DNA of 64,000 nucleotides from Lautropia sp. SCN 69-89 (GTDB lineage Bacteria; Pseudomonadota; Gammaproteobacteria; Burkholderiales; Burkholderiaceae_E): NCBI GenBank assembly GCA_001724855.1, contig MEED01000014.1:62001-126000 (forward strand), in the 5' to 3' direction. A program made the position numbers and the translations under genes. The notes below the pieces were generated by a model. That model was not told the origin of the DNA. It worked only from the letters and a program-made list of their open reading frames with translations, and ran no database searches. Each line of letters starts with the position of its first letter. Positions within the stretch are counted from its first letter, which is position 1. Positions 35,203-45,976 of the stretch are shown piece by piece.

Positions 35203-35688
35203 CTACTGCAGCGTTTCCTTGGCGGCGGCGGGCAGCGGGAACGAGAAGACGTCGATGCCCTCCTCCTCGAGCTCGGCGCGCTGCTCGCGGGTGGCCACGC
35301 CGCGGATGCCGCGCTCGGGCGCCTCGTTGTAGTGGATGCGCCTGGCCTCGTCGGCGAAACGCTCGCCGACGTCTTCGGTGTTCTCGGCAAGGTGCCTGGC
35401 CATCTTCATCCACAGCGCCTGCAGCTGCTGCGGCGTGGGCATCGCCGCAGCGACCGCCTCGCCCTTCTCGCCCTTCTTCCGTTCCATGTCGCGCCCGGAC
35501 TGCCCCTGCGGCTCGGGCGCCGAGGACAGGTTCAGGCGCGGCGCGCTCGGCATCCGGCGCACCGCCCGGCTGGCACAGACCGGGCATTCGACGAACCCGC
35601 GCTCGAGCTGTTCGTCGAACGCTTGCGTCGACCCGAACCAGCCCTCGAAACGGTGGTCGTGCTCGCAGGCGAGATCGAAGACTTTCAT
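35203..35688 (-). CDS. DUF1178 family protein with N-terminal zinc-ribbon-like Cys pairs
   Basis: A 161-aa cytosolic protein. MKVFDLACEHDHRFEGWF and VECPVCASRAVRRMPSAPRL are the DUF1178 hallmark: a Cys/His segment and a CxxC, suggesting one metal site. The rest is charged and helical and ends with a conserved block (REQRAELEEEGIDVFSFPLP). No function is established. It converges with the GST gene, with only four bases between the stops. A ribosome site GGGGA and a TACAAT box at 35709-35714 lie upstream. Confidence 0.85.
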   Translation of the reverse strand: MKVFDLACEHDHRFEGWFGSTQAFDEQLERGFVECPVCASRAVRRMPSAPRLNLSSAPEPQGQSGRDMERKKGEKGEAVAAAMPTPQQLQALWMKMARHLAENTEDVGERFADEARRIHYNEAPERGIRGVATREQRAELEEEGIDVFSFPLPAAAKETLQ

Positions 35689-35708
35689 CGTGGCGTTCCC
35701 CTGCAGGT

Positions 35709-35714
35709 ATTGTA
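35709..35714 (-). promoter_or_regulatory. Candidate -10 box of the DUF1178 gene
   Basis: On the minus strand TACAAT lies 20 bases before the ATG at 35688, leaving room for the GGGGA ribosome site. It faces the TAGAAT at 35752 on the other strand. No clear -35 is seen. Confidence 0.4.
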
Positions 35715-35751
35715 CGTGGCGGATGGGCCGATTGCGCGTCGCAGGCGCTGC

Positions 35752-35757
35752 TAGAAT
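35752..35757 (+). promoter_or_regulatory. Candidate -10 box of selU
   Basis: TAGAAT stands 55 bases before the selU ATG in the divergent gap with the DUF1178 gene. A transcript starting near 35764 would have a leader of about 50 bases. No -35 of good quality is present. Confidence 0.4.
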
Positions 35758-35812
35758 CGGTCGCACCTGCCGCCATCGAGCGGCGCCCGGCGCGGGCGCC
35801 CGCGTTGCTCCG

Positions 35813-36877
35813 ATGAAAGACCCGCTGCTGCTCCCGATCGACGAAGCCGTCGCTCGGCTCGACGGCTTCGACGCCATCGTCGACGCGCGCAGCCCTTCCG
35901 AATTCGCCGAAGACCATCTGCCCGGCGCGCTCAACGCACCGGTGCTCGATGACGCGCAACGCGCGCAGGTCGGCACGATCCACAAGCAGCACTCGGCGTT
36001 CGAGGCGCGGCGCACGGGCGCAGCGATCGTCGCGCGCAACATCGGTTCGCTGATCGACACGCTGTTCGCGGATCGCCCGCACGACTGGCGCCCGCTGGTG
36101 TACTGCTGGCGCGGCGGCAACCGATCCGGCGCACTGGCCACCGTGTTCGCGCGCATCGGCTGGCGCACCTCGGTGATCGACGGCGGCTATCGCGCGTTCC
36201 GGCGCCGCGTGCTCGACGACCTCGACCGCTGGCCGGCCGAACTTCGCCTGCGCGTGCTGGCCGGGCGTACCGGCACCGGCAAGAGCCTGGTGCTGCAGCG
36301 GCTGGCCGCCGCCGGCGCGCAGGTGCTCGACCTCGAGGCGATCGCCTGCCATCGCGGCTCGGTGCTCGGCCCGATGCCCGACGCGCCGCAGCCGTCGCAG
36401 AAGGGCTTCGAGACCAGCCTGTGGGACGCCATCCGCCGCCTCGACCGCACGCGCCCGGTGTTCGTCGAATCCGAAAGCCGCCGCGTCGGCCGTTGCCACG
36501 TGCCCGACGCGTTGATCGCGACGATGCGCTCGGCGCCCTGCATCCGCCTGGACGCCGGCGTGCCGGTGCGCGCGGCGCTCCTGCTGCGCGAATACCGCCA
36601 CTTCGTCGACGACCCGGCGCTGCTGTTCGAGCGCCTCGAGCGGCTCGTGCCGCTGCACGGGCATCGCCAGATCGAGGCCTGGAAGGCGATGGCCGACTCG
36701 GGCAACTGGGAAGCCTTCGTCGAGTCGATGCTCGCGCAACACTACGACCCGGCCTACGACCGTTCGATGAAGCGCAACTACCTGCTGATCGACGAAGCGC
36801 AATCGGTGGAACTGGCCGCCGCCGACGAGCCTGCGCTGGACGAGGCAGCGCGGCGCGTCCTGGCGATCGGCCAGTAG
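35813..36877 (+). CDS. selU: tRNA 2-selenouridine synthase (MnmH)
   Basis: SelU (354 aa) replaces sulfur by selenium in 2-thiouridine at the wobble base of Lys, Glu and Gln tRNAs, via a geranylated intermediate. The N-terminal rhodanese domain has the active-site Cys98 in YCWRGGNRSG. The C-terminal domain has a P-loop AGRTGTGKS and the block GSVLGPMPDAPQPSQKGFET. The ATG at 35813 opens the domain directly. No selD is seen in the window, although selenophosphate is needed. It converges on ppiD. Confidence 0.93.
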   Translation: MKDPLLLPIDEAVARLDGFDAIVDARSPSEFAEDHLPGALNAPVLDDAQRAQVGTIHKQHSAFEARRTGAAIVARNIGSLIDTLFADRPHDWRPLVYCWRGGNRSGALATVFARIGWRTSVIDGGYRAFRRRVLDDLDRWPAELRLRVLAGRTGTGKSLVLQRLAAAGAQVLDLEAIACHRGSVLGPMPDAPQPSQKGFETSLWDAIRRLDRTRPVFVESESRRVGRCHVPDALIATMRSAPCIRLDAGVPVRAALLLREYRHFVDDPALLFERLERLVPLHGHRQIEAWKAMADSGNWEAFVESMLAQHYDPAYDRSMKRNYLLIDEAQSVELAAADEPALDEAARRVLAIGQ

Positions 36878-36929
36878 GGCCTGTCGACACCACGAACGGC
36901 GCCGTGCCGTCCGCAGTGTGGGCAGGCCT
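36877..36929. repeat. Imperfect palindromic element in the selU/ppiD convergent gap
   Basis: Arms of about 25 bases (36877-36901 and 36905-36929) are imperfect inverted copies, starting GGGCCTGTCGACACC and ending GTGTGGGCAGGCCT. The element begins at the selU stop codon. The right arm, read on the minus strand, matches 21 of 23 bases of the segment after the lplT stop at 52962-52984. It may form a hairpin that ends transcription in both directions, though no T-run is present. Confidence 0.65.
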
Positions 36930-36944
36930 CGAGCCGGGAAACGC

Positions 36945-38861
36945 TCAGCGGCTTTCGGCGCCTGCCAGGCGCTCGGGATGGCGAACGATCTTCGCGCGCG
37001 CCTTCACCGATTCGACATAGTCGCCCAGCGCCTGCTGAGCGTAGACCTGCTGCAGTTGCTGCCGATAGGTGTCTCGCCGCTGGGCCACCTGAGCCGCATC
37101 GGGCAGGTTCACCTTCGTGAGCTGGTAGATCGCATAGCCGCGCTCGCCGAGATCTGCGCCGACGAACACGGGCAAGGACTCGGAGGCCGCCCCGAACACC
37201 GCGTCGATCGCGGCCCGCGGCATCGCGTCGCTCGGCGCGCGCGTGACCGTGCGCGGCGCCGACAGGCCGGTGGGCGCCTCGCCGGCGCGCAGCGCCTTCA
37301 ACCGCGCTTCGCCAGCCTGCACCGCGAGCTTGTGCGCCTCCTCGTGAGCCACCAGCTGGCGCACCTGCGCCTTGACCGTCTCGAAGGGCTTGCGCCGCGC
37401 CGGGTGGTGCTCGACGATGCGCGCCGAGATCAGCGTATTGCCGCCCACGTCGACCGCTTCCGTGTTGCGCTTGCTCGCGATCGAGTCGGCGCTGAACAGC
37501 GTGGCGAGCAGGCGTGGATTGTTCAGCGGGTGCTCGCGAGGCAGCTTCGAGGTGCCCGAGCGGCCCACTTCGTCGGCGCTCTGCACCTGCAGGCCGAAGC
37601 GCTGCGCGGCTGGCGCCAGCGAGTCGGCCTGCTCGTAGACCAGGTTGCTGAAGGTCTCGGCCGCTTCGGCGAAGCGCGACGCTGCCTTCTGCGCGCGGAT
37701 CTCGGCCTCGATCGATGCCCGCACCGATTCGAAGTCGCGCTGCGCGGCAGGCTTGATCGCGGTGAGCCTGATGATGTGGAAGCCGAACTCCGACTCCACC
37801 ACGCCGCTCGTCTCACCCTCTTTCAGCGCGAACGCGGCGTCGGCGAACGGCTTGACCATCGTGTCGCGGGTGAAGAAGCCGAGATCGCCGCCCGAAGCGG
37901 CCGAGCCCGGATCCTGCGATTCGGCCCTGGCCAGCGCCGCGAAATCCGCACCCGCCTTCAGTTTCGCGAGCAGCTCGTCGGCCCGGGCGCGCGCCGCGTT
38001 CTTCTGCGCCTCGCTCGCGCCCGGCTCGACCTTGACCAGGATGTGGCTCGCACGGCGCTCTTCCGGCGTGCCGTAGCGCGCCTTGTTCTGCTCGTAATAG
38101 GAGCGCGCATCCTGCTCGGACACCTCGATCTGCCTGGCCACCGTGTCGCCCGAGAGCACCAGGTACTCGACGCGCGCGTTCTCGGGCACCTCGAAGGCCT
38201 GGGCGTTGCGCTCGTAGTAGGCGAGCAGCTGTTCGTCGCCCGGGTTCACCTTCGCGGCGTAGTCGTCGGTGCGAAACAGCAGTTCGCGCACCTCGCGCGT
38301 CTGCTCGCCCAGGGCGATCATCCGATCGACCAGCGAGGCGGGCACGAAGGTCGTCTGCGAGATGGCCTCGGGCAACGCCTGAAGCGCCAGGTCGCCGCGC
38401 ATCTCGCTCTCGAACATCTGTTCGCTCTTGCCCTGGGAGCGCAGCAGCTGCCGGTAGCGGTCGATGTCGAACTTGCCGTCGCTGCCGACCAGGCCGGGAA
38501 TCGCGGCGATCGCGCGGCGCAGCTGGTCGTCGGGCACCGCGATTCGCTTGTCGATCGCCTCGGCGAGCAGCACGCGCTGCGCGATCAGCCCGTCGAGGAT
38601 CTGCGCGCGCGCAGCGTCGTTGTCGAGCATCGACGAATCGAAGCGCTCGCCCAGCATCTGGCGCAACTGCTCGATCTGGCGGCGGTGGGCGAGCTCGTAT
38701 TCCTGCCGGCTGATCTTGCTCGCGCCCACGGTGGCCACCGTGCCGTCGTCGGAGAAGAACTGGTCGTAACCCTGGATGCCGAAGAACGCGAATGCCGGAA
38801 AGATCAGCACGAGCAGCAGGAACTGCATCAGCCGTTGGTGTTTCCTGACCGTATCGAACAT
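36945..38861 (-). CDS. ppiD: Peptidyl-prolyl isomerase-type periplasmic chaperone PpiD
   Basis: PpiD (638 aa) is anchored in the inner membrane and assists proteins leaving the Sec translocon. One membrane helix follows the basic start [20 protein letters not shown] SurA-like N domain comes next ([20 protein letters not shown]). A parvulin domain runs from about residue 255 ([10 protein letters not shown]) to 345 ([12 protein letters not shown]). The C-terminal region is the second SurA-like half. The ATG at 38861 is preferred; an in-frame GTG two codons upstream overlaps its AGGTG ribosome site. It follows the tRNA terminator. Confidence 0.92.
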   Translation of the reverse strand: MFDTVRKHQRLMQFLLLVLIFPAFAFFGIQGYDQFFSDDGTVATVGASKISRQEYELAHRRQIEQLRQMLGERFDSSMLDNDAARAQILDGLIAQRVLLAEAIDKRIAVPDDQLRRAIAAIPGLVGSDGKFDIDRYRQLLRSQGKSEQMFESEMRGDLALQALPEAISQTTFVPASLVDRMIALGEQTREVRELLFRTDDYAAKVNPGDEQLLAYYERNAQAFEVPENARVEYLVLSGDTVARQIEVSEQDARSYYEQNKARYGTPEERRASHILVKVEPGASEAQKNAARARADELLAKLKAGADFAALARAESQDPGSAASGGDLGFFTRDTMVKPFADAAFALKEGETSGVVESEFGFHIIRLTAIKPAAQRDFESVRASIEAEIRAQKAASRFAEAAETFSNLVYEQADSLAPAAQRFGLQVQSADEVGRSGTSKLPREHPLNNPRLLATLFSADSIASKRNTEAVDVGGNTLISARIVEHHPARRKPFETVKAQVRQLVAHEEAHKLAVQAGEARLKALRAGEAPTGLSAPRTVTRAPSDAMPRAAIDAVFGAASESLPVFVGADLGERGYAIYQLTKVNLPDAAQVAQRRDTYRQQLQQVYAQQALGDYVESVKARAKIVRHPERLAGAESR

Positions 38862-38878
38862 GCGCACCTGCCAAATGG

Positions 38879-38908
38879 AAAAAAAAGGGCGAACTCTCGT
38901 TCGCCCTT
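38879..38908 (-). terminator. Intrinsic terminator after tRNA-Asp
   Basis: Read on the minus strand, AAGGGCGAAC and GTTCGCCCTT (38908-38885) form a perfect 10-bp stem with a four-base loop. A run of about eight T follows. It lies directly after the tRNA-Asp 3' end and before ppiD, so it ends the hupB/tRNA transcript. Confidence 0.88.
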
Positions 38909-38915
38909 CGGGTGT

Positions 38916-38986
38916 TGGCGGAGTGGACGGGACTCGAACCCGCGACCCCCGGCGTGACAGGCCGGTATTCTAAGAACTACCACTCC
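38916..38986 (-). tRNA. tRNA-Asp(GTC) with a six-base deletion in the D-loop
   Basis: The acceptor stem GGAGTGG/CCACTCC, anticodon arm CCGGCCTGTCACGCCGG, T-arm GCGGGTTCGAGTCCCGT and encoded CCA end are canonical for tRNA-Asp. The D-arm reads GTTCTTAGAAT. The usual AGTTGG between GTTC and TTAGAAT is absent. That removes A14, G15 and the G18-G19 pair that dock with the T-loop and leaves a three-base D-loop. Total length is 71 bases including CCA against the usual 77. This is either a defective copy, an unusual tRNA or a consensus error. Confidence 0.85.
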
Positions 38987-39078
38987 TGATTCTTCGATCG
39001 TGCTTCTTCGCTGGCCTTCGCCGCGTTGCCCGGCCGACCTCACCTGGCTGGCGCTACCCGTCCGATGTTACCCGGCTA

Positions 39079-39154
39079 TGGTGGGTGCTGAGAGGTTCGA
39101 ACTCCCGACCTACGCCTTGTAAGGGCGCCGCTCTACCAGCTGAGCTAAGCACCC
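39079..39154 (-). tRNA. tRNA-Val(TAC)
   Basis: A complete cloverleaf of 76 bases with encoded CCA. The acceptor stem is GGGTGCT/AGCACCC and the D-arm GCTCAGCTGGTAGAGC. The anticodon loop CTTACAA has anticodon TAC, and the T-arm contains TTCGAAC. It precedes tRNA-Asp by 92 bases on the same strand and follows hupB. Confidence 0.95.
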
Positions 39155-39214
39155 CCGACCAGGGCAACCATTCGCGGGCCGGTTTCGTCCCGGTGTTTCC
39201 CGGGCTTGCCTTCC

Positions 39215-39230
39215 CGCATCGATCGATGCG
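39215..39230. repeat. Perfect 16-bp palindrome in the tRNA-Val leader
   Basis: CGCATCGATCGATGCG is its own reverse complement and lies between the tRNA-Val promoter (-10 at 39245-39250) and the tRNA. A weaker CCCGG..CCGGG hairpin follows toward the tRNA. It could fold in the leader RNA or bind a protein. Confidence 0.6.
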
Positions 39231-39244
39231 CAGCGAAGTCGGCG

Positions 39245-39274
39245 ATTATATACGAGCCGTGGCCCATCGATCAA
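39245..39274 (-). promoter_or_regulatory. Promoter of tRNA-Val and tRNA-Asp
   Basis: Minus-strand TTGATC (39269-39274) and TATAAT (39245-39250) are separated by 18 bases, a good sigma-70 promoter. It lies just after the hupB stop codon and drives the two tRNAs. The leader before tRNA-Val is about 85 bases. Confidence 0.75.
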
Positions 39275-39294
39275 CCGGCCGCGTTCGCGGCGCT

Positions 39295-39567
39295 TCAGTT
39301 GATCGCGTCCTTCAGGGCCTTGCCCGGACGGAACTTCGGCACCTTCGCCGCCTTGATCCGGATCGTCGCGCCGGTACGCGGATTGCGCCCGCTGCGCGCC
39401 GCGCGCTTGCCCACCGCGAAAGTGCCGAACCCGACCAGCGTCACCGTACCGCCCTTGCGCAGCGTCGTGCGCACTGCGCCGACCAGCGCCTCGAGCGCGC
39501 GACCCGCGGCGGCCTTCGAGATGTCGGCCTGCTTCGCGATGTGGTCGATCAATTCGGTCTTGTTCAC
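39295..39567 (-). CDS. hupB: DNA-binding protein HU-beta
   Basis: HU (90 aa) is the small nucleoid protein that bends DNA as a dimer. [20 protein letters not shown] is the N-terminal helical pair, [21 protein letters not shown] leads into the DNA-binding arm, and [16 protein letters not shown] is the conserved end. The start is GTG at 39567 with a GGGGG ribosome site; length is exactly that of the family. It follows lon, as in other Proteobacteria, but has its own strong promoter at 39673-39701. Confidence 0.95.
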   Translation of the reverse strand: MNKTELIDHIAKQADISKAAAGRALEALVGAVRTTLRKGGTVTLVGFGTFAVGKRAARSGRNPRTGATIRIKAAKVPKFRPGKALKDAIN

Positions 39568-39672
39568 GGAAAGCCCCCTCACTGCGGAATCGTGTTGGAT
39601 GAGCGCGCACTGCACCGCGCGCTGCGGATGTTGCTGGTTCTGACGGCCGCTGACGCGGCAAGGCGGAGCCGT

Positions 39673-39701
39673 ATTAAATCGCCGGGCCCGGCCAGTGTCA
39701 A
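39673..39701 (-). promoter_or_regulatory. Sigma-70 promoter of hupB
   Basis: On the minus strand a perfect TTGACA (39696-39701) is followed by exactly 17 bases and TTTAAT (39673-39678). This is the best consensus promoter I see in the window. Transcription would start near 39666, giving a leader of about 100 bases before the hupB GTG. Confidence 0.85.
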
Positions 39702-39758
39702 GCCGAGCCGCGGCGATGAAAACGGTCGATTTCCCTCTGTACGAGCGCCGTTTTTTTC

Positions 39759-42182
<2,424 letters not shown>

Positions 42183-42198
42183 GTGGACCTCCCGGCCG

Positions 42199-42226
42199 AT
42201 GTGGCGCCTCCAGCGGGGATTTCAAG
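42199..42226 (-). promoter_or_regulatory. Candidate heat-shock (sigma-32) promoter of lon
   Basis: Minus-strand CTTGAAA (42220-42226) matches the sigma-32 -35 consensus. Fifteen bases later CCACAT (42199-42204) differs by one base from CCCCAT. The start would be near 42192, so the leader would be only about ten bases and consist of the ribosome site GGGAGG and a short spacer. Confidence 0.5.
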
Positions 42227-42406
42227 TTCTGCCGGCCGAGGATACGATGATTCGGGCTGCCGGCCTGCGCGACGACCCCGCGACGTGGGGCCAATCTGCA
42301 ACGGTCGCGGCTGCCGGCACTGGCTTACGCCGCTGCCAGCAGCGCATGCAGCGGCGGCGATCGTCGCCGAACGCGGGCCGATCGGGTTGCGATCGGCCGC
42401 GATACC

Positions 42407-43672
42407 TCAGTTGGAGCCTGAAACGCGCGGCGTCTCGGCGTAGATGACCAGCGGCTTGCCGTCACCTTCGATCGCGTTCTCGTCGACGACCACCTTCTGC
42501 ACGTTCTGCAGGCTGGGCAGGTCGAACATGATGTCGAGCAGGGTCTGCTCGAGGATCGAGCGCAGTCCGCGCGCGCCGGTCTTGCGCTTGAGCGCCTTGC
42601 GGGCGATCGCCTGCAGTGCGGCCGGGCGCAACTCGAGGTCGACACCTTCCATCGAGAACAGCCGCTGGTACTGCTTGACCAGCGCGTTCTTCGGCTCGAC
42701 CAGGATCTGCACCAGCGCATCGGCGTTGAGCTCGTCGAGCGTGGCCACCACCGGCAGCCGGCCGACCAGCTCCGGGATGAGGCCGAACTTGACCAGGTCT
42801 TCGGGCTCGACTTCGCGCAGCACCTCGCCGACCGCGCGCTCGCTGGCGCTGCGCACCTCGGCGCCGAAACCGATGCCCGAGCGCTCGGATCGGTTGCGAA
42901 TGACCTTCTCGAGACCGTCGAACGCGCCGCCGCAGATGAACAGGATGTTGGTCGTGTCGATCTGGACGAAGTCCTGGTTCGGATGCTTGCGCCCGCCCTG
43001 CGGCGGCACCGACGCGACCGTGCCCTCGATCAGCTTGAGCAGCGCCTGCTGCACGCCCTCGCCCGAGACGTCGCGGGTGATCGACGGGTTGTCGGACTTG
43101 CGCGAGATCTTGTCGATCTCGTCGATGTAGACGATGCCGCTCTGCGCCTTCTCGACCTCGTAGTTGCAGTTCTGCAGCAGTTTCTGGATGATGTTCTCGA
43201 CATCCTCGCCGACGTAGCCGGCCTCGGTGAGCGTGGTCGCGTCGGCGATCACGAACGGCACGTTGAGCAGGCGCGCCAGTGTCTGCGCGAGCAGCGTCTT
43301 GCCCGAGCCGGTGGGGCCCACCAGCAGGATGTTGCTCTTGGCGAGCTCGACCTCGTCTTTCTTGCCCTTGTGGCGAAGCCGCTTGTAGTGGTTGTAGACC
43401 GCGACCGACAGGATCTTCTTGGCGCTCTCCTGGCCGATCACGTACTGGTCGAGGATGCCGCAGATCTCGGCCGGCGTCGGCAGGCCGCCCTTCTGGCTGC
43501 CGGCCGCGTTGTCGGCCTGCGTTTCGTCACGGATGATGTCGTTGCACAGCTCGATGCATTCGTCGCAGATGAACACCGACGGACCGGCGATCAGCTTGCG
43601 CACCTCGTGCTGGCTCTTGCCGCAGAAGGAGCAGTACAGCAGTTTCTCGGTGGAACCCTTCTTGTCCGTCAT
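42407..43672 (-). CDS. clpX: ATP-dependent Clp protease ATP-binding subunit ClpX
   Basis: ClpX (421 aa) unfolds proteins and feeds them to ClpP. The N-terminal zinc domain has [10 protein letters not shown] and [10 protein letters not shown] (four Cys). The AAA+ module has [15 protein letters not shown], pore loop GYVGEDVE and Walker B YIDEIDKI. The ClpP-docking IGF loop is [10 protein letters not shown]. The ATG at 43672 with GGAG upstream is preferred to an earlier in-frame codon. It lies 90 bases after clpP and 224 bases before lon on the same strand. Confidence 0.96.
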   Translation of the reverse strand: MTDKKGSTEKLLYCSFCGKSQHEVRKLIAGPSVFICDECIELCNDIIRDETQADNAAGSQKGGLPTPAEICGILDQYVIGQESAKKILSVAVYNHYKRLRHKGKKDEVELAKSNILLVGPTGSGKTLLAQTLARLLNVPFVIADATTLTEAGYVGEDVENIIQKLLQNCNYEVEKAQSGIVYIDEIDKISRKSDNPSITRDVSGEGVQQALLKLIEGTVASVPPQGGRKHPNQDFVQIDTTNILFICGGAFDGLEKVIRNRSERSGIGFGAEVRSASERAVGEVLREVEPEDLVKFGLIPELVGRLPVVATLDELNADALVQILVEPKNALVKQYQRLFSMEGVDLELRPAALQAIARKALKRKTGARGLRSILEQTLLDIMFDLPSLQNVQKVVVDENAIEGDGKPLVIYAETPRVSGSN

Positions 43673-43762
43673 GTTCGCTCCGGCCTGCCGGACGGCCGGG
43701 CGCACCGCGGCCGGCAACGCCCGCCAGGGTGCCTGCCGAAGTGCCCGTCGGCATCCCGCCGA

Positions 43763-44425
43763 TCAGGCACCTTCGCCCCGACTAGACAAAACCTTGTCGA
43801 TCAGTCCGTAGCTTACCGCATCTTCGGAGGACATGAAGTTGTCGCGATCGGTGTCGGCCGCGATGCGTTCGATCGGCTGCCCGGTCTTCTCGGCGAGGAT
43901 GCGATTGAGCCGCTCGCGCGTGTAGAGAATCTCGCGAGCGTGGATCTCGATGTCCGAGGCCTGGCCCTGCGCGCCGCCCGATGGCTGGTGGATCATGATG
44001 CGCGCGTTGGGCAGTGCGAAGCGCTTGCCCTTCGTGCCTGCGGCGAGCAGGAACGCACCCATGCTCGCGGCGATGCCCAGGCACAGCGTGCTGACCGCCG
44101 GCTTGATGAACTGCATCGTGTCGTAGATCGCGAGCCCCGCCGACACCGACCCGCCGGGCGAGTTGATGTAGAAGGAGATGTCCTTGTCCGGGTTCTCGGA
44201 CTCGAGGAACAGCAACTGCGCCACGATCAGGTTCGCCGACTGGTCCATGACCGGGCCGACGAGGAAGATCACGTGCTCGCGCAGCAGCCGCGAATAGATG
44301 TCGTAGGCGCGCTCGCCGCGTCCGCTCTGCTCGATGACGATCGGGACCATGCCCAGCCCCTGTGTTTCCTGGCGCTGCGCCAGGTGGGCGTTGACCAGGT
44401 CTTCCACCAAGCTGTTGAAGGTCAT
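43763..44425 (-). CDS. clpP: ATP-dependent Clp protease proteolytic subunit ClpP
   Basis: ClpP (220 aa) forms the 14-subunit serine protease chamber. The catalytic Ser is in [15 protein letters not shown] and the His in [18 protein letters not shown]. The Asp follows in the ADTDRDN region. The N terminus has extra residues that are probably processed; an internal ATG (MVPIVIEQ) marks the mature core. GGAG lies six bases before the ATG at 44425. It is 28 bases from tig in the standard tig-clpP-clpX order. Confidence 0.96.
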   Translation of the reverse strand: MTFNSLVEDLVNAHLAQRQETQGLGMVPIVIEQSGRGERAYDIYSRLLREHVIFLVGPVMDQSANLIVAQLLFLESENPDKDISFYINSPGGSVSAGLAIYDTMQFIKPAVSTLCLGIAASMGAFLLAAGTKGKRFALPNARIMIHQPSGGAQGQASDIEIHAREILYTRERLNRILAEKTGQPIERIAADTDRDNFMSSEDAVSYGLIDKVLSSRGEGA

Positions 44426-44453
44426 GTCTGGCTCCGTCGATTCGGGTCGGGCG

Positions 44454-45761
44454 TCATTGGCCGGACGACATCAGTTCGTCGAAGGCGAGCTCGCGGTCGG
44501 TGATGCGCGCCTTCGACAGCGCCCAGTCGACCACGTTCTGCTCGACGACGATCGCCTCGACCTCGGCCAGCCGGTCGCGGTCGCTGAAGTAGTAGCGCAC
44601 GACTTCGGCCGGGTTCTCGTAGGCCTGCGCGAACTCCTCGATCTGCTTGCGGATCTGGTCGGGCTTGGCCTGCAGGCCGTGCGCGCGCACGATCTCGGCC
44701 ACGATCAGGCCCAGGCGCACGCGCCGCTCGGCCTGGTCGCGGAAGGTGTCGGGCGGAATCTGCGGCAGGTTCTTCGGGTCCATGCCGCGCTGCCTGAGGT
44801 CTTCGATCGCGCGCTCGCCCAGCGCGTTGCTCTCGGCCTCGACCAGCGCCCTGGGCAGCTCGAAGCTGGCGAGCCCGGCGATCGCCTCCATCGCGGCGGC
44901 CTTGTTGCGCGCGCGCACCCGCTGCGCGACCTCGCGCTCGAGGTTGGCGCGGATGTCGGCGCGCATCCGCGCGAGATCGCCGTCGGGCACGCCGAGCTGG
45001 CGGGCGAACGCCTCGTCGACCTCCGGCAACTGCGGCGCCTCGACCTTCTTCACCGTGACCTCGAACTGCGCGGTCTTGCCGGCGAGGTCGGCCGAACCGT
45101 ATTCGGCCGGAAAAGCGACCGGGAAGGTCTTCGTCTCGCCGCTGCCCGCGCCGCGCACGCCCGTCTCGAAGTCGGGGAGCATCCGCCCTTCTCCGAGCAC
45201 GAACGCGAAGTCGGTGGCCGATCCGCCCGGGAACGCCACGCCGTCGATCGTGCCGGTGAAGTCGATCGTGACGCGGTCGCCGTCCTGCGCCGCGCGGTCG
45301 GCCGCCGCCCAGTTCACGCGCTGCTTGCGCAGGATCGCGATCGTCTTGTCGACGTCGGGCTCGCCCACCGGGCACGACACCCGTTCGAGCTCGAGCGCGG
45401 AAGGCTCGCCCAACGCGATCTCGGGGTAGACCTCGAAGGTCGCGGTGAAACCGAGCTCGTGTTCGGCAGCGCCTTCGCGCGACTCGATCCGCGGCTGGCC
45501 GGCCACGCGCAGCTTGTGCTCGTCGACCGCCTCGCTGAATGCCCTGGAGACCGCGTCGCCCAGCACCTCGGCGTGCACCTGCGGGCCGTAGGAGCGCTCG
45601 ATCATCTTCATCGGCACCTTGCCGGGCCGGAAGCCGGGCATCTTGACGTTGCGCGACAGCTTGCGCAGGCGCTCGACGACCTGCCGGTTGATTTCGGCCA
45701 CCGGCACGGCCATGGCCAGCTTGCGCTCGAGCGCGCCGGTCGTTTCAAGTTGGGTTGCCAT
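44454..45761 (-). CDS. tig: Trigger factor
   Basis: Trigger factor (435 aa) is the ribosome-bound chaperone and prolyl isomerase met first by nascent chains. The ribosome-docking signature is in [19 protein letters not shown] (about residues 40-60). The FKBP-like domain contains [20 protein letters not shown], and the C-terminal chaperone arms follow. It is 57 bases downstream of tRNA-Leu and may share its transcript. Confidence 0.95.
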   Translation of the reverse strand: MATQLETTGALERKLAMAVPVAEINRQVVERLRKLSRNVKMPGFRPGKVPMKMIERSYGPQVHAEVLGDAVSRAFSEAVDEHKLRVAGQPRIESREGAAEHELGFTATFEVYPEIALGEPSALELERVSCPVGEPDVDKTIAILRKQRVNWAAADRAAQDGDRVTIDFTGTIDGVAFPGGSATDFAFVLGEGRMLPDFETGVRGAGSGETKTFPVAFPAEYGSADLAGKTAQFEVTVKKVEAPQLPEVDEAFARQLGVPDGDLARMRADIRANLEREVAQRVRARNKAAAMEAIAGLASFELPRALVEAESNALGERAIEDLRQRGMDPKNLPQIPPDTFRDQAERRVRLGLIVAEIVRAHGLQAKPDQIRKQIEEFAQAYENPAEVVRYYFSDRDRLAEVEAIVVEQNVVDWALSKARITDRELAFDELMSSGQ

Positions 45762-45818
45762 CTCGGGTCATCCAGGATCTCGAATTTGGGGGCGATCCGC
45801 CAGGATCGCAGTGTGCCG

Positions 45819-45903
45819 TGGTGCGGCCGAAAGGACTCGAACCTTCACGCCTCGCGGCGCCAGGACCTAAACCTGGTGCGTCTACCCATTCCGCCACGGC
45901 CGC
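45819..45903 (-). tRNA. tRNA-Leu(TAG)
   Basis: A class II tRNA of 85 bases with encoded CCA. The acceptor stem is GCGGCCG/CGGCCGC and the anticodon stem CCAGG/CCTGG with loop TTTAGGT (anticodon TAG). The long variable arm is CGCCGCGAGGCG. It stands directly upstream of tig, an arrangement common in Betaproteobacteria. Confidence 0.95.
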
Positions 45904-45913
45904 GAAACCTGTC

Positions 45914-45919
45914 ATTCTA
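45914..45919 (-). promoter_or_regulatory. Candidate -10 box of tRNA-Leu (and tig)
   Basis: Minus-strand TAGAAT ends ten bases before the tRNA 5' end. A weak -35 (CGTGAC) lies 16 bases upstream. It is back to back with the hpnC -10 box at 45964. Confidence 0.55.
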
Positions 45920-45963
45920 AACGATGCAGCAAGGGGTCACGGCGCTGCGCATCCGGCCGGGCC

Positions 45964-45969
45964 TACAAT
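45964..45969 (+). promoter_or_regulatory. Candidate -10 box of hpnC (leaderless)
   Basis: TACAAT ends seven bases before the hpnC ATG (spacer CGCGGCG). No ribosome site lies between, so the hpnCDE message would begin at or next to the A of the start codon. The expected -35 position (GGCGCT) is not consensus. Confidence 0.55.
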
Positions 45970-45976
45970 CGCGGCG

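Noticed and set aside
39702-39758. Intrinsic terminator after lon
   Set aside because: AAAACGG and CCGTTTT can pair and T/A runs are present, but the stem is seven bases with a loop of over twenty, so support is weak.
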